A DNA stretch of 64,000 bases from an uncultured Lachnospiraceae bacterium (GTDB lineage: Bacteria; Bacillota; Clostridia; Lachnospirales; Lachnospiraceae): assembly GCA_947593975.1 (NCBI GenBank), contig CANQDW010000002.1, positions 18,139 through 82,138 of the forward strand, given 5' to 3'. The notes beneath the pieces were generated by a model that ran no database searches, had not been told where the DNA came from, and worked only from the letters and a program-made list of their open reading frames with translations. Both the position numbers and the translations under genes were made by a program. Shown here in pieces: positions 16,779 to 24,871 of the stretch (within the stretch, counting starts at the first letter, position 1; each line of letters begins with the position of its first letter).

Positions 16779-18185
16779 TTAAAATTGAAAGTAAATAAAC
16801 GGGTTATATACGCTGTTTGCAATATATATAATGCATGTGACAAGCAGCAAAAACGCAAGTATTATCTGCAGGATACGAATGGATATATATTTGCCGCACA
16901 GATAATTGAATTTTTGCTTAAAGACCGGAACTGACGCCAAAAAAGCTGCGATCAGCGTACATATAAGTCTCGCGTCCAGGTAATATGCGTATGAGAAATG
17001 CGCCGTATTCGGCGGAAGGGAACCTATGCCATACATCATAAGGATATATTTTAGCGCGCTTTTTATATTGGCGGCGCGGAATAGTACCCAGCCTGTCATT
17101 ACGATAAGCATTGTGAGCGCCCATTTAAAAAACGAAGGGATCTTCTCATAGGCAGCCGTTTTGCTGAGCGGTTTTTCAATGACGAGGAGTACGCCGTACA
17201 TCATGCCCCATAATATGAAATTCCAGGAAGCTCCGTGCCACAGACCCGTAATGAAAAATACGATCAGAATATGAAGGCTTCGGTTTCCGCGTCTGCTCCC
17301 GCCAAGGGGAATGTATATATAATCCCTAAACCATGTGGACAGAGAGATATGCCATCTCCTCCAAAATTCAGTGATCGACCTTGATATATAAGGATAATTG
17401 AAGTTTTCGGGGAAAGTAAAGCCGAATAACCTTCCGAGGCCTATTGCCATATCGGAATAACCTGAGAAATCAAAATATATCTGCAGGGTATAGCATGTTA
17501 TCCCGATCCAAGCGGAAGGGCAGTCGATTCCTCGGTCGGCCATATTAAAAATGCCGTCCGCGGTTTCACCAAGTACGTTTGCGATCAGGACTTTTTTGGA
17601 AAGACCTGCGATAAATCTCATTATTCCTTCCGAAAGATCGTGTACTCCGGTATGCCTTTCCGAAAGTTCGCGGCTTATCTCATTGTATTTTACTATGGGT
17701 CCCGCGACAAGCTGCGGAAAAAGCGATATATAAAGCGCGGTATCTACGGGGCGCGTACAGCAGGGGCATTTGCCCGTATAGACGTCGCATATATAGGAAA
17801 TTCCCTGAAAGGTAAAAAATGATATGCCTATAGGAAGTATGATATTTGTGAGAGGCAGGGACTTATCTGCTATCAGATTGATATTTGTGATAATAAAGTC
17901 GGCATATTTGAATATAACCAATAACAGGATATTTGCGCAAAGCACAGTAATAAAAGCGGCTTTTCTTACCGGTCTGCGGCTGCATCTGCCGATACATATG
18001 CCGCCAATGTAATTAAGCGTTATGGAAAATAATATAAGGAAAACATATTCAGGTTTATTCCACATGTAAAATAAAAGGCTGAATAAAAGAAGCACAGTAT
18101 TTTTAAGGCCCGACGGTGAAATATAATAGAACAGCAGACATACCGGCAGGAAAAAACACAAAAAAACCAAAGATGAAAATACCAT
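16779..18185 (-). CDS. MBOAT family O-acyltransferase (AlgI-like)
   Basis: A 468-residue polytopic membrane protein. The family motifs LFPQLVAGPIVKY (about 150) and FWRRWHISLSTWFRDY (about 280) are present, as is GLWHGASWNF (about 320) with the catalytic His. It should carry acyl groups, usually acetyl, across the membrane to the SGNH protein encoded next. The target is probably a surface polysaccharide; no biosynthesis genes for one are adjacent. It is the first gene of a two-gene operon, with AGAGGA upstream of its ATG. Confidence 0.9.
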   Translation of the reverse strand: MVFSSLVFLCFFLPVCLLFYYISPSGLKNTVLLLFSLLFYMWNKPEYVFLILFSITLNYIGGICIGRCSRRPVRKAAFITVLCANILLLVIFKYADFIITNINLIADKSLPLTNIILPIGISFFTFQGISYICDVYTGKCPCCTRPVDTALYISLFPQLVAGPIVKYNEISRELSERHTGVHDLSEGIMRFIAGLSKKVLIANVLGETADGIFNMADRGIDCPSAWIGITCYTLQIYFDFSGYSDMAIGLGRLFGFTFPENFNYPYISRSITEFWRRWHISLSTWFRDYIYIPLGGSRRGNRSLHILIVFFITGLWHGASWNFILWGMMYGVLLVIEKPLSKTAAYEKIPSFFKWALTMLIVMTGWVLFRAANIKSALKYILMMYGIGSLPPNTAHFSYAYYLDARLICTLIAAFLASVPVFKQKFNYLCGKYISIRILQIILAFLLLVTCIIYIANSVYNPFIYFQF

Positions 18186-18236
18186 TATAATAGTCCTCTT
18201 TCATGGAAAGTTAATACATATTTGAATTATAGCATG

Positions 18237-18265
18237 TTGTCCATGCGATTTAAAGATGGTATAAT
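18237..18265 (+). promoter_or_regulatory. Promoter for malQ
   Basis: TTGTCC at 18237-18242 and a perfect TATAAT at 18260-18265 with a 17-base spacer; AGAGGGG precedes the ATG. Confidence 0.65.
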
Positions 18266-18296
18266 TGATATATAAAAATTTAAGAGGGGAAAAGAG

Positions 18297-19793
18297 ATGA
18301 GCGGTAAATTGATAAGGGGAGCGGGAATACTTATGCCGATAAGCAGCCTGCCTTCCCCGTATGGAATAGGTACTCTTGGAAAAGAGGCGTACAGATTTGC
18401 GGACTGGCTGTGCGAAGCAGGACAGAGATACTGGCAGGTGCTCCCGGTGGGACCGACGAGTTTCGGCGACAGCCCGTACCAGTCGTTTTCTGCATTTGCA
18501 GGCAATCCTTATTTTATAGATCTTGACACGCTTATTGAAGAAGGGCTTATCGACCGGGAATGTGTATCGGAAGCCGGCGCGGACGGCGAAGAAGACAGGG
18601 TTGATTACAGCCGCCTGTTTGACAGCAGATTTAAGATATTAAAAAAAGCGTACGGACGCAGCGGGCATAAAGGAGAACGGGAGTATATTTCATTCTGCGA
18701 AAAGAATTCTTTCTGGCTGGACGATTATGCGCTGTTTATGGCGCTTAAAGAACACTTTGATAACCGTTCGTGGACAGAATGGGATGAAGACATACGGTTT
18801 AGGCGCGCCGACAGAGTGGCGTTTTACAGGGAAAGCCTTGCATACGAGATTGATTTCTGGCGTTTCTGCCAGTACAAGTTTTTTGAACAGTGGGGCAGGT
18901 TAAAAAAATATGTAAACGAGCGAGGGATAAAAATAATAGGAGACATACCTCTTTATGTATCGTTAGACAGCGCGGACGTATGGGCATGCAATCACCTGTT
19001 TGAAATGGATGAAAGAAGAAGGCCTGTGTGCGTTGCGGGAGTACCGCCTGACTGCTTTTCGGAAGACGGACAGCTTTGGGGTAATCCTATATATAACTGG
19101 GAAGCAATGGAGAGGGAACATTTTGACTGGTGGCGTAAACGCATGAATTCCTGCGCCGCTCTCTATGATGTTATAAGGATCGACCATTTTATAGGGATAG
19201 TAAGGTATTATGCGATTCCCGCGGACAGTGTTAATGCAAAGACGGGAGAATGGCGTACGGGACCGGGAAGAAAGCTTACGGATATAATATCCGACTCGGT
19301 AGGGGACGCTTCGATAATTGCGGAAGACCTTGGAGTTATAGTGCCGCCTGTAAGAGAGCTGATCGAAGAGACGGGCTGGCCGGGCATGAAGATTTTTGAA
19401 TTTGCATTTGACGGACAGCCGTACAATGAATATCTGCCGCATAATTATAAAAATCCCAACTGCGTATTATATGCGGGTACGCATGACAACGATACGATAA
19501 AAGGATTTGTCGATAAGGCGTATGATCATCAGAAAGCCCAGGTTATGGACTATATCGGCGCCGGAGATATTTCGGAAATACCGCGGCGCATGATACAGGC
19601 TGCATATATGAGCATTGCGGACGCAGTTATAATACAGATGCAGGATGTGCTTGAACTTGGCACGGAGGCGAGGATGAATACGCCGTCTACTATCGGAGCC
19701 AACTGGCAGTGGCGCGCGCGTCTGGAGCAGATCGATCATAACGACGCCGCCTGGTTAAGAAAATACGCCGGCATATACGGCCGTTCATTATAG
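18297..19793 (+). CDS. malQ: 4-alpha-glucanotransferase
   Basis: A GH77 amylomaltase of 498 residues, the usual length, which transfers alpha-1,4-glucan segments in maltodextrin and glycogen turnover. Conserved regions are present: FGDSPYQSFSAFAGNPY (about 57), IRIDHFIG with the nucleophile Asp (about 292), IAEDLG with the acid/base Glu (about 340) and AGTHDNDT with the third carboxylate (about 393). Cytoplasmic, no signal peptide. It is a single-gene unit with its own promoter and no maltose transporter nearby. Confidence 0.96.
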   Translation: MSGKLIRGAGILMPISSLPSPYGIGTLGKEAYRFADWLCEAGQRYWQVLPVGPTSFGDSPYQSFSAFAGNPYFIDLDTLIEEGLIDRECVSEAGADGEEDRVDYSRLFDSRFKILKKAYGRSGHKGEREYISFCEKNSFWLDDYALFMALKEHFDNRSWTEWDEDIRFRRADRVAFYRESLAYEIDFWRFCQYKFFEQWGRLKKYVNERGIKIIGDIPLYVSLDSADVWACNHLFEMDERRRPVCVAGVPPDCFSEDGQLWGNPIYNWEAMEREHFDWWRKRMNSCAALYDVIRIDHFIGIVRYYAIPADSVNAKTGEWRTGPGRKLTDIISDSVGDASIIAEDLGVIVPPVRELIEETGWPGMKIFEFAFDGQPYNEYLPHNYKNPNCVLYAGTHDNDTIKGFVDKAYDHQKAQVMDYIGAGDISEIPRRMIQAAYMSIADAVIIQMQDVLELGTEARMNTPSTIGANWQWRARLEQIDHNDAAWLRKYAGIYGRSL

Positions 19794-19795
19794 CG

Positions 19796-20017
19796 TCAGT
19801 TGGTTGTTTCGGTAACGCTGAGTTTTCTTATCTGGTTTATAAGGTACTTGTACCTGAGGTCTGCGGAATTTATTTCGTATATATAACAGTCTATCAAATC
19901 GGGATCCGACACGTTCTGGAAATTGATATATGCAATTTCCCGAGCCTGTCGGGTCTTTGTTATATCATCCATAAGAAGCCGTCTTTTTTTGGCAAGGTCA
20001 TTTTTTTCCTTTTTCAT
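19796..20017 (-). CDS. DUF2508 (YaaL-like) protein
   Basis: A 73-residue helical protein. The stretch NFQNVSDPDLIDCYIYEIN is the hallmark of the DUF2508/YaaL family, small Firmicutes proteins of unknown function that often lie between recR and bofA. Here it is convergent with malQ and divergent from bofA, so the association is kept but inverted. The ATG at 20017 has GGAGGG eight bases upstream. Confidence 0.8.
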   Translation of the reverse strand: MKKEKNDLAKKRRLLMDDITKTRQAREIAYINFQNVSDPDLIDCYIYEINSADLRYKYLINQIRKLSVTETTN

Positions 20018-20123
20018 ATACGCCCTCCGCAATATATTTTATATACTTATAAAATTCCCAGTCTTTGCTAGATTTATACATAAATTCCAAAAAAGCATAA
20101 TAATTATTTAGAGAGGTGGTTAT

Positions 20124-20342
20124 GTGGCGGCAAAAATATTTAATGCTATTAAGAAATGCCTGTGGACGCTTATAGTCCAGCTTATGTCAGGATGTCTGCT
20201 CATATATATTGCTGATAAACTTTTTGCAATGTATGATTATAATATATATGTTGGAATTAACCCCATTACAGTAGGAGTTTCGGGGATTTTTGGCATACCG
20301 GGCGTGACGGCATTGTTTGCAATTGCAAATATTTTAAAATAA
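20124..20342 (+). CDS. bofA: BofA family protein (pro-sigma-K processing inhibitor type)
   Basis: A 72-residue protein with two membrane segments (about 11-30 and 45-70) and the typical ending PITVGVSGIFGIPGVTALFA. In Bacillus BofA inhibits the SpoIVFB protease that activates sigma-K during sporulation; many Clostridia keep the gene whether or not they sporulate. The start is GTG with GAGAGGTGG upstream; an overlapping ATG is out of frame. Divergent from the DUF2508 gene. Confidence 0.88.
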   Translation: MAAKIFNAIKKCLWTLIVQLMSGCLLIYIADKLFAMYDYNIYVGINPITVGVSGIFGIPGVTALFAIANILK

Positions 20343-20345
20343 TAC

Positions 20346-20383
20346 TTGATTATAATCGTAATACATGGTATCATACGTATTAC
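20346..20383 (+). promoter_or_regulatory. Promoter and palindrome upstream of the Tad pilus operon
   Basis: TTGATT at 20346-20351 and TATCAT at 20369-20374 (17-base spacer) precede the prepilin peptidase gene. An inverted repeat GTAATAC/GTATTAC (20358-20364 and 20377-20383) brackets the -10, a sensible place for a repressor site. Confidence 0.45.
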
Positions 20384-20425
20384 AATATAAGATATATCAG
20401 ATATGAGTTCAGATGCAGAAGGAAG

Positions 20426-20950
20426 GTGGAAGGGTTAGTTTGTGTATGTTGCCTGACAATGATTTTGGCAGCTGCAGCATGTGAGGATATTGCGCGTCTT
20501 AAGATAAGCAACGGGCTTATCATAGCCGGATGGCTTACGGGCTTGTTGTACAGGGTAACGGCCTGCGGAGCGTATGGTATCGTATATTGGCTTGCGGGAG
20601 TGCTTGTTCCCATATTTCTATTGTTTATATTATTTTGTTTTAGAATGATCGGAGCCGCAGATATTAAGATCATATCAGTTATTGGAGGTTTTTGCGGCAT
20701 TGTATACAGTATCAGGGTGTTTATTGCGGCACTTTTCTTTGGTGGTATATTATCTGTTATTCGATGTATCCGTTTTGGATATCTGAAAGATCGATTGAGG
20801 TATTTCATTTTGTATATCAGGAATATTATAAGAACTAAAACAATAGAAGCATATTACGTAAAAGAACGCGACGGAGAAGATACGGCAATTCCTTTCAGCG
20901 CGGCAATAGGTTTAGGGTTTATTACCGTATATGGCGGTATATTTGGTTGA
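20426..20950 (+). CDS. Prepilin peptidase of the Tad pilus (A24, TadV/CpaA type)
   Basis: A 174-residue polytopic membrane aspartic protease that should cut the leader of the Flp pilin. The two catalytic aspartates fit CEDIARLKISN (about residue 20) and the GAADIK motif (about 76). It lacks the N-methylating domain of the large PilD enzymes, as usual for TadV. The GTG start is used because no better start with a ribosome site exists; the spacing from AGAAGGA is short. It is the first gene of the Tad operon. Confidence 0.82.
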   Translation: MEGLVCVCCLTMILAAAACEDIARLKISNGLIIAGWLTGLLYRVTACGAYGIVYWLAGVLVPIFLLFILFCFRMIGAADIKIISVIGGFCGIVYSIRVFIAALFFGGILSVIRCIRFGYLKDRLRYFILYIRNIIRTKTIEAYYVKERDGEDTAIPFSAAIGLGFITVYGGIFG

Positions 20951-20973
20951 ATAGGAGGAGGAATGCATAAAAT

Positions 20974-21915
20974 ATGAGCAGAAGGATAGTTTCTTTGTGT
21001 ACGCAGGACAAACGCTATATGGCTGCGTTTGCGGATTACTGCGCGCGGAATGAAGGAAACAGGATATTGGTAAAGACATTTGATACAAAAGAGGCGCTTG
21101 ATCGTTATGAGAAATCAGGCAGCGCTGATCTGATCCTTATAGATTCGATGTTTATCGGAGATGAAAAGTTGGCATACAGCGCAAAAGTTGCGGTGCTTTC
21201 GGAAGAAAAGTATGTTGACAGGGGCGCGTATACCTATGTCTACAAGTATCAGCGCATAGATACTATTATCAAGCAGCTGTACCAGATATTTGCAGATACT
21301 ACGGAAGGCGAAGTGTACCAATGCTCGGGGGACAGAAAATGCGTGATAACAGGGGTGTTCTCGCCGTGCTTTCCAATGCAGCGGGAACAGTATGCAAGAA
21401 GGCTTGCGGAGGCGTATGCGGGTAAATACAAGGTGCTTTATATTAACCTTGCAGAACTTACGGAATATGACTGCGACGGAGGCGAGGGAGTAAGCGAACT
21501 TATATATTACCTTAACGACAGCAGCAGGCCGGCATCCTACAGGCTGCTTGCAATGCTTAAAGCGGAACAGGGATATGACGCCGTCGCGGGCGTAAAGCAT
21601 TACAGGGATCTGTATGATATATCGTCTGAAGACGCGGACAGGCTGTTTGAATGCATAAATACGCTTGATGAATTTGAAATGGTCGTTATCGACGCGGGAT
21701 ATCTGGGGGATTCGGTTTATGACGTGCTTGGACATTGCGACGCCGTACATATGCCTGTAATGGATGAAAAGAGTATGCGCGTTAAGCATCTTATGGACAA
21801 TATGGCGTCTTATGGGAAAGAAAAGCTCATAAACGATATCAAGGTGATACAGCTCCCAAAATGGTGGGATGAACGAAAGGATATGCAAAGTAAGTGGGTA
21901 GGTTATGAAAGATGA
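20974..21915 (+). CDS. TadZ/CpaE-like protein with degenerate ATPase site
   Basis: A 313-residue protein placed where TadZ normally lies. Residues 1-110 look like a receiver-like domain, with DLILIDSM near residue 50. The rest follows a ParA/MinD-like fold (VLYINLAEL, then EMVVIDAGYLGDSVYDVL). The expected P-loop with Gly-Lys-Thr is missing: the equivalent stretch reads VFSPCFPMQREQYA near residue 130. TadZ localises the pilus machine at the pole in other bacteria; this one probably does so without ATP hydrolysis. It overlaps the tadA start by 11 bases. Confidence 0.65.
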   Translation: MSRRIVSLCTQDKRYMAAFADYCARNEGNRILVKTFDTKEALDRYEKSGSADLILIDSMFIGDEKLAYSAKVAVLSEEKYVDRGAYTYVYKYQRIDTIIKQLYQIFADTTEGEVYQCSGDRKCVITGVFSPCFPMQREQYARRLAEAYAGKYKVLYINLAELTEYDCDGGEGVSELIYYLNDSSRPASYRLLAMLKAEQGYDAVAGVKHYRDLYDISSEDADRLFECINTLDEFEMVVIDAGYLGDSVYDVLGHCDAVHMPVMDEKSMRVKHLMDNMASYGKEKLINDIKVIQLPKWWDERKDMQSKWVGYER

Positions 21916-23110
21916 TATGCCTTTATTAAAACAGGTGATCAAAGAGCGCGTGCTTTCGGGCATGGAGTTAAAGACGGCATGGGATAATGATGAGCTTTTT
22001 GACTGTATTGATAATGAACTTGCAGGGTATCCGCACTATGTCCCTGTGCATGAGAAACTTAAATTGAGGCGTGATATAATCCATTCGCTTACGGGATATG
22101 ATATCCTGTCGGAGCTTTTAGAGGATGACGCGATCACTGATATCATGATCAACGGAGCCGGCGATATATTTTACGAAAAAGATAATGAAATATGCAGATA
22201 TGATAAGAGTTTTGAATCGGCGGAAAAACTTGACGACATCATACAGCATATAGTGTCGGGGCATAACAGGATCGTGAATGAATCCGTGCCCATCGCGGAC
22301 GTCAGGCTTGCCGACGGTTCGCGCGTAAATATCGTTATGCCTCCTGTGGCGGTAGACGGGCCTGTGGTGACGATAAGGAAATTTCCGAAGAAAGATTATA
22401 CGCTTGACGGGCTTGTTAAGCTTAACACGCTTACAGATGACGCCGCGCGGTTTTTAAAAAGCATCGTTAAGGCAAAATATAATATTTTTATCTCGGGAGG
22501 CACGGGAAGCGGCAAAACAACTTTTTTAAATGCGCTCTCGGGGTATATACCTAAGAGGGAGAGAGTCATTACGATCGAAGATTCCGCGGAATTAAGGCTT
22601 CAGGGGGTCCGCAATCTTGTAAGGCTTGAAACGCGCAACGCCAATCTTGAAGGAAATAATGAGATCACGATAAGAAAACTCATTAAGACCAGCTTAAGGA
22701 TGAGGCCGGACAGGATAATCGTTGGCGAAGTAAGGGGAGCCGAGGCTTTGGATATGCTCCAGGCAATGAACACGGGACACGACGGCAGCATATCAACGGG
22801 ACACGCCAACAATCCGAAAGATATGATAAGCAGGTTGGAAACGCTGGTGTTAGTCGCAAGCGACATACCGATTGACGCGGTAAGACGGCAGATAGGTTCT
22901 GCGCTCGATATACTTATCCATCTCGGAAGACTTGCCGACGGTACAAGAAAGGTGCTTGAGATAGCCGAGGTAATATACAGGGAAGACGATCTGCATCTTA
23001 ATACGCTGTACAGATACGCGCGCGGCAGGGCGGAAAATATGGCGGGTATGCTTGTAAGAACAGATAACGCTATGACAAAAACATATAAATTGCATAATGC
23101 GCAGAGGTGA
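21905..23110 (+). CDS. Tad pilus assembly ATPase TadA/CpaF
   Basis: A 401-residue type II/IV secretion-type ATPase that powers Flp pilus assembly from the cytoplasmic face. The Walker A GGTGSGKTT is near residue 198. The Asp box (ITIEDSAELRL), Walker B-like RIIVGEVRG (about 271) and His box TGHDGSISTGHA (about 289-300) are all intact. The N-terminal domain shows the CpaF pattern ITDIMINGAG. It starts within the end of the TadZ-like gene and its stop lies just before the TadB-TadC gene. Confidence 0.95.
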   Translation: MKDDMPLLKQVIKERVLSGMELKTAWDNDELFDCIDNELAGYPHYVPVHEKLKLRRDIIHSLTGYDILSELLEDDAITDIMINGAGDIFYEKDNEICRYDKSFESAEKLDDIIQHIVSGHNRIVNESVPIADVRLADGSRVNIVMPPVAVDGPVVTIRKFPKKDYTLDGLVKLNTLTDDAARFLKSIVKAKYNIFISGGTGSGKTTFLNALSGYIPKRERVITIEDSAELRLQGVRNLVRLETRNANLEGNNEITIRKLIKTSLRMRPDRIIVGEVRGAEALDMLQAMNTGHDGSISTGHANNPKDMISRLETLVLVASDIPIDAVRRQIGSALDILIHLGRLADGTRKVLEIAEVIYREDDLHLNTLYRYARGRAENMAGMLVRTDNAMTKTYKLHNAQR

Positions 23111-23117
23111 TGGGATT

Positions 23118-24686
23118 ATGAATTATGACGTTGATTATGGAAAGTATGATATGCCGCGCGCTGAGTTCGCAGTAATTGCCGCCGCCGCGTTTGCCGCAGA
23201 TCTGTTCATATTTTACCTGTTTTACAGAAGTATATTTGTATGCATTATAATGCTGCCGCTTACGGAGATATTTTTTATAGACAGATATAAAAAATACAGG
23301 ATAGAAAAAAGAAAATGGAAGCTTATATGTGAATTTGAAGAGATGCTCGGATGTATATCAAACGCCCTTAGAACCGGCTATTCACTTGAAAATTCATTCT
23401 TTGAAGCCAAAAAGGAACTGGAAGTTTTATACGGCGAAAAAAGGGATATACTCTGCGAACTGGGAAATATATGCAGAAAACTCAGGCTGAATTATACGAT
23501 AGAAAGCATACTGGAGGATTTTGCAAAAAGAAGCGGGGAAGATGATATAAGCAGTTTTGCGGAGATCATTTCCGTGGCAAAGAGGAGCGGCGGCAATATG
23601 ATCGCGATAGTAAAGCAGACGGCGGATAATTTCCATGACAAAAGAGAGATAGAAGAGGAAATAAGGACGCTTGTTGCGGGAAAAAGGCTGGAATACCGTA
23701 TTATGAGCGTTATGCCGATAGGGATGCTCATCTATCTTGGCATATGCTCTCCGGGATATATGGATATATTATACGGCAATATTTTAGGACAGGCTGTTAT
23801 GACGTTGGGTCTTGTAATATATGCATTGTCATACTGTATTTCAAAAAAGATAATGTCGTTTAATGAAATGAAGGAACGCGCATCAAAAAAGCGAGGGAAT
23901 AAAGCAGGCCGTAATAGTGTCAGGTTCGCGGCTTTGTATGGGCTTATGAAAAAAAGCAGGTTTGGCGGCGTTATGAAAAAGATATCGTATAAGATTGAAA
24001 AGATATGCTTGGATATCCCTAAAGAAGAAGCGTGTATGAGATTCTTTGGCAGCTTGTTTTTATCGGCGGCGGCGGGGATAGCGGCGGCGTTTCTGATCGT
24101 GCTTGCAGGGCTTTTTTATGCAAAAGATAATATTTTGTACATAGCCGTCCTTTCTTTGAACGCTGCGGTCTTTATCCCTTATGGCAGGGTAAAAGAGCTT
24201 GATAAGAAGATTAAATACAGAAATGAACAGCTTATTTTTGATTATCCGGAAGTGGTAAACAGGATGTGCCTTCTTATCGGCGCTGGAAGCAGCATGAAAG
24301 GAGCCTGGGGCAAGATAGTGCATGATTATCTGTTAAAGAAGGAAAAAAACCGGACAAGGCCGCGTTATGTGTATGAAGAGATGAAGCGGTCGCTTTACGA
24401 ATTAAATAACGGGGTCTCAGAAGCAGCGGTATATGAGAAATTCGGACAGAATATAAGGCTTATACCGTATATGAAACTGAGCGCCATGCTTACATATAAC
24501 CTGAAAAAAGGAAACAGATATATATTGGAGCAGCTCAATATAAGTTCGCTTGACGCGTATGTGCAGAGGCGGGAAAACGTGAAAAAAATGGGCGAAGAAG
24601 CATCGTCAAAACTGCTTTTGCCGATAATGCTCCAGTTTATACTTGTACTTATGATCATAATGTATCCGGCAATTATGTCGTTGTAA
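23118..24686 (+). CDS. Fused TadB-TadC inner-membrane platform protein
   Basis: A 522-residue protein with two T2SSF-like units that usually come from two genes. The first (about 65-255) has FEEMLGCISNALRTGYSLE and RSGGNMIAIVKQTADN followed by two membrane segments, as in TadB. After a basic linker (about 255-290) a second unit with its own membrane pair contains YPEVVNRMCLLIGAGSSMKG and a C-terminal membrane segment, as in TadC. It forms the platform on which TadA acts. GAGGTGAT lies six bases before the ATG at 23118, inside the end of tadA. Confidence 0.8.
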   Translation: MNYDVDYGKYDMPRAEFAVIAAAAFAADLFIFYLFYRSIFVCIIMLPLTEIFFIDRYKKYRIEKRKWKLICEFEEMLGCISNALRTGYSLENSFFEAKKELEVLYGEKRDILCELGNICRKLRLNYTIESILEDFAKRSGEDDISSFAEIISVAKRSGGNMIAIVKQTADNFHDKREIEEEIRTLVAGKRLEYRIMSVMPIGMLIYLGICSPGYMDILYGNILGQAVMTLGLVIYALSYCISKKIMSFNEMKERASKKRGNKAGRNSVRFAALYGLMKKSRFGGVMKKISYKIEKICLDIPKEEACMRFFGSLFLSAAAGIAAAFLIVLAGLFYAKDNILYIAVLSLNAAVFIPYGRVKELDKKIKYRNEQLIFDYPEVVNRMCLLIGAGSSMKGAWGKIVHDYLLKKEKNRTRPRYVYEEMKRSLYELNNGVSEAAVYEKFGQNIRLIPYMKLSAMLTYNLKKGNRYILEQLNISSLDAYVQRRENVKKMGEEASSKLLLPIMLQFILVLMIIMYPAIMSL

Positions 24687-24703
24687 GAAAGAGAGGGGAT
24701 TTT

Positions 24704-24871
24704 ATGTTAAAAGAATTTTGGAATAATGAAGACGCCATAGGCGTTGTGGAGATCATACTGATACTTGTTATACTTATTGCGCTTGTACTGATATTTAAGG
24801 ATAAGATCACGGCCATAGTAAATAATGCATTAAACAGTATAGACAGGGACAGCGGTGAGATCATTGATTGA
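24704..24871 (+). CDS. Flp1 family type IVb pilin (short)
   Basis: A 55-residue pilin subunit. The leader MLKEFWNNEDAIG ends at Gly13, the expected prepilin peptidase cut site; Glu16 follows within VVEIILILVILIALVLIF, the hydrophobic assembly helix, then a short polar tail. GAGAGGGG lies eight bases upstream. It sits between the TadB-TadC fusion and the DUF5702 gene, whose start overlaps its end. It is the only pilin-like gene of this length in the locus and so the probable main Tad pilus subunit. Confidence 0.85.
   Translation: MLKEFWNNEDAIGVVEIILILVILIALVLIFKDKITAIVNNALNSIDRDSGEIID

Noticed and set aside
21115..21963. 282-codon reverse frame opposite the TadZ-like gene
   Set aside because: Antisense shadow; the forward gene has the operon overlaps and ribosome sites.
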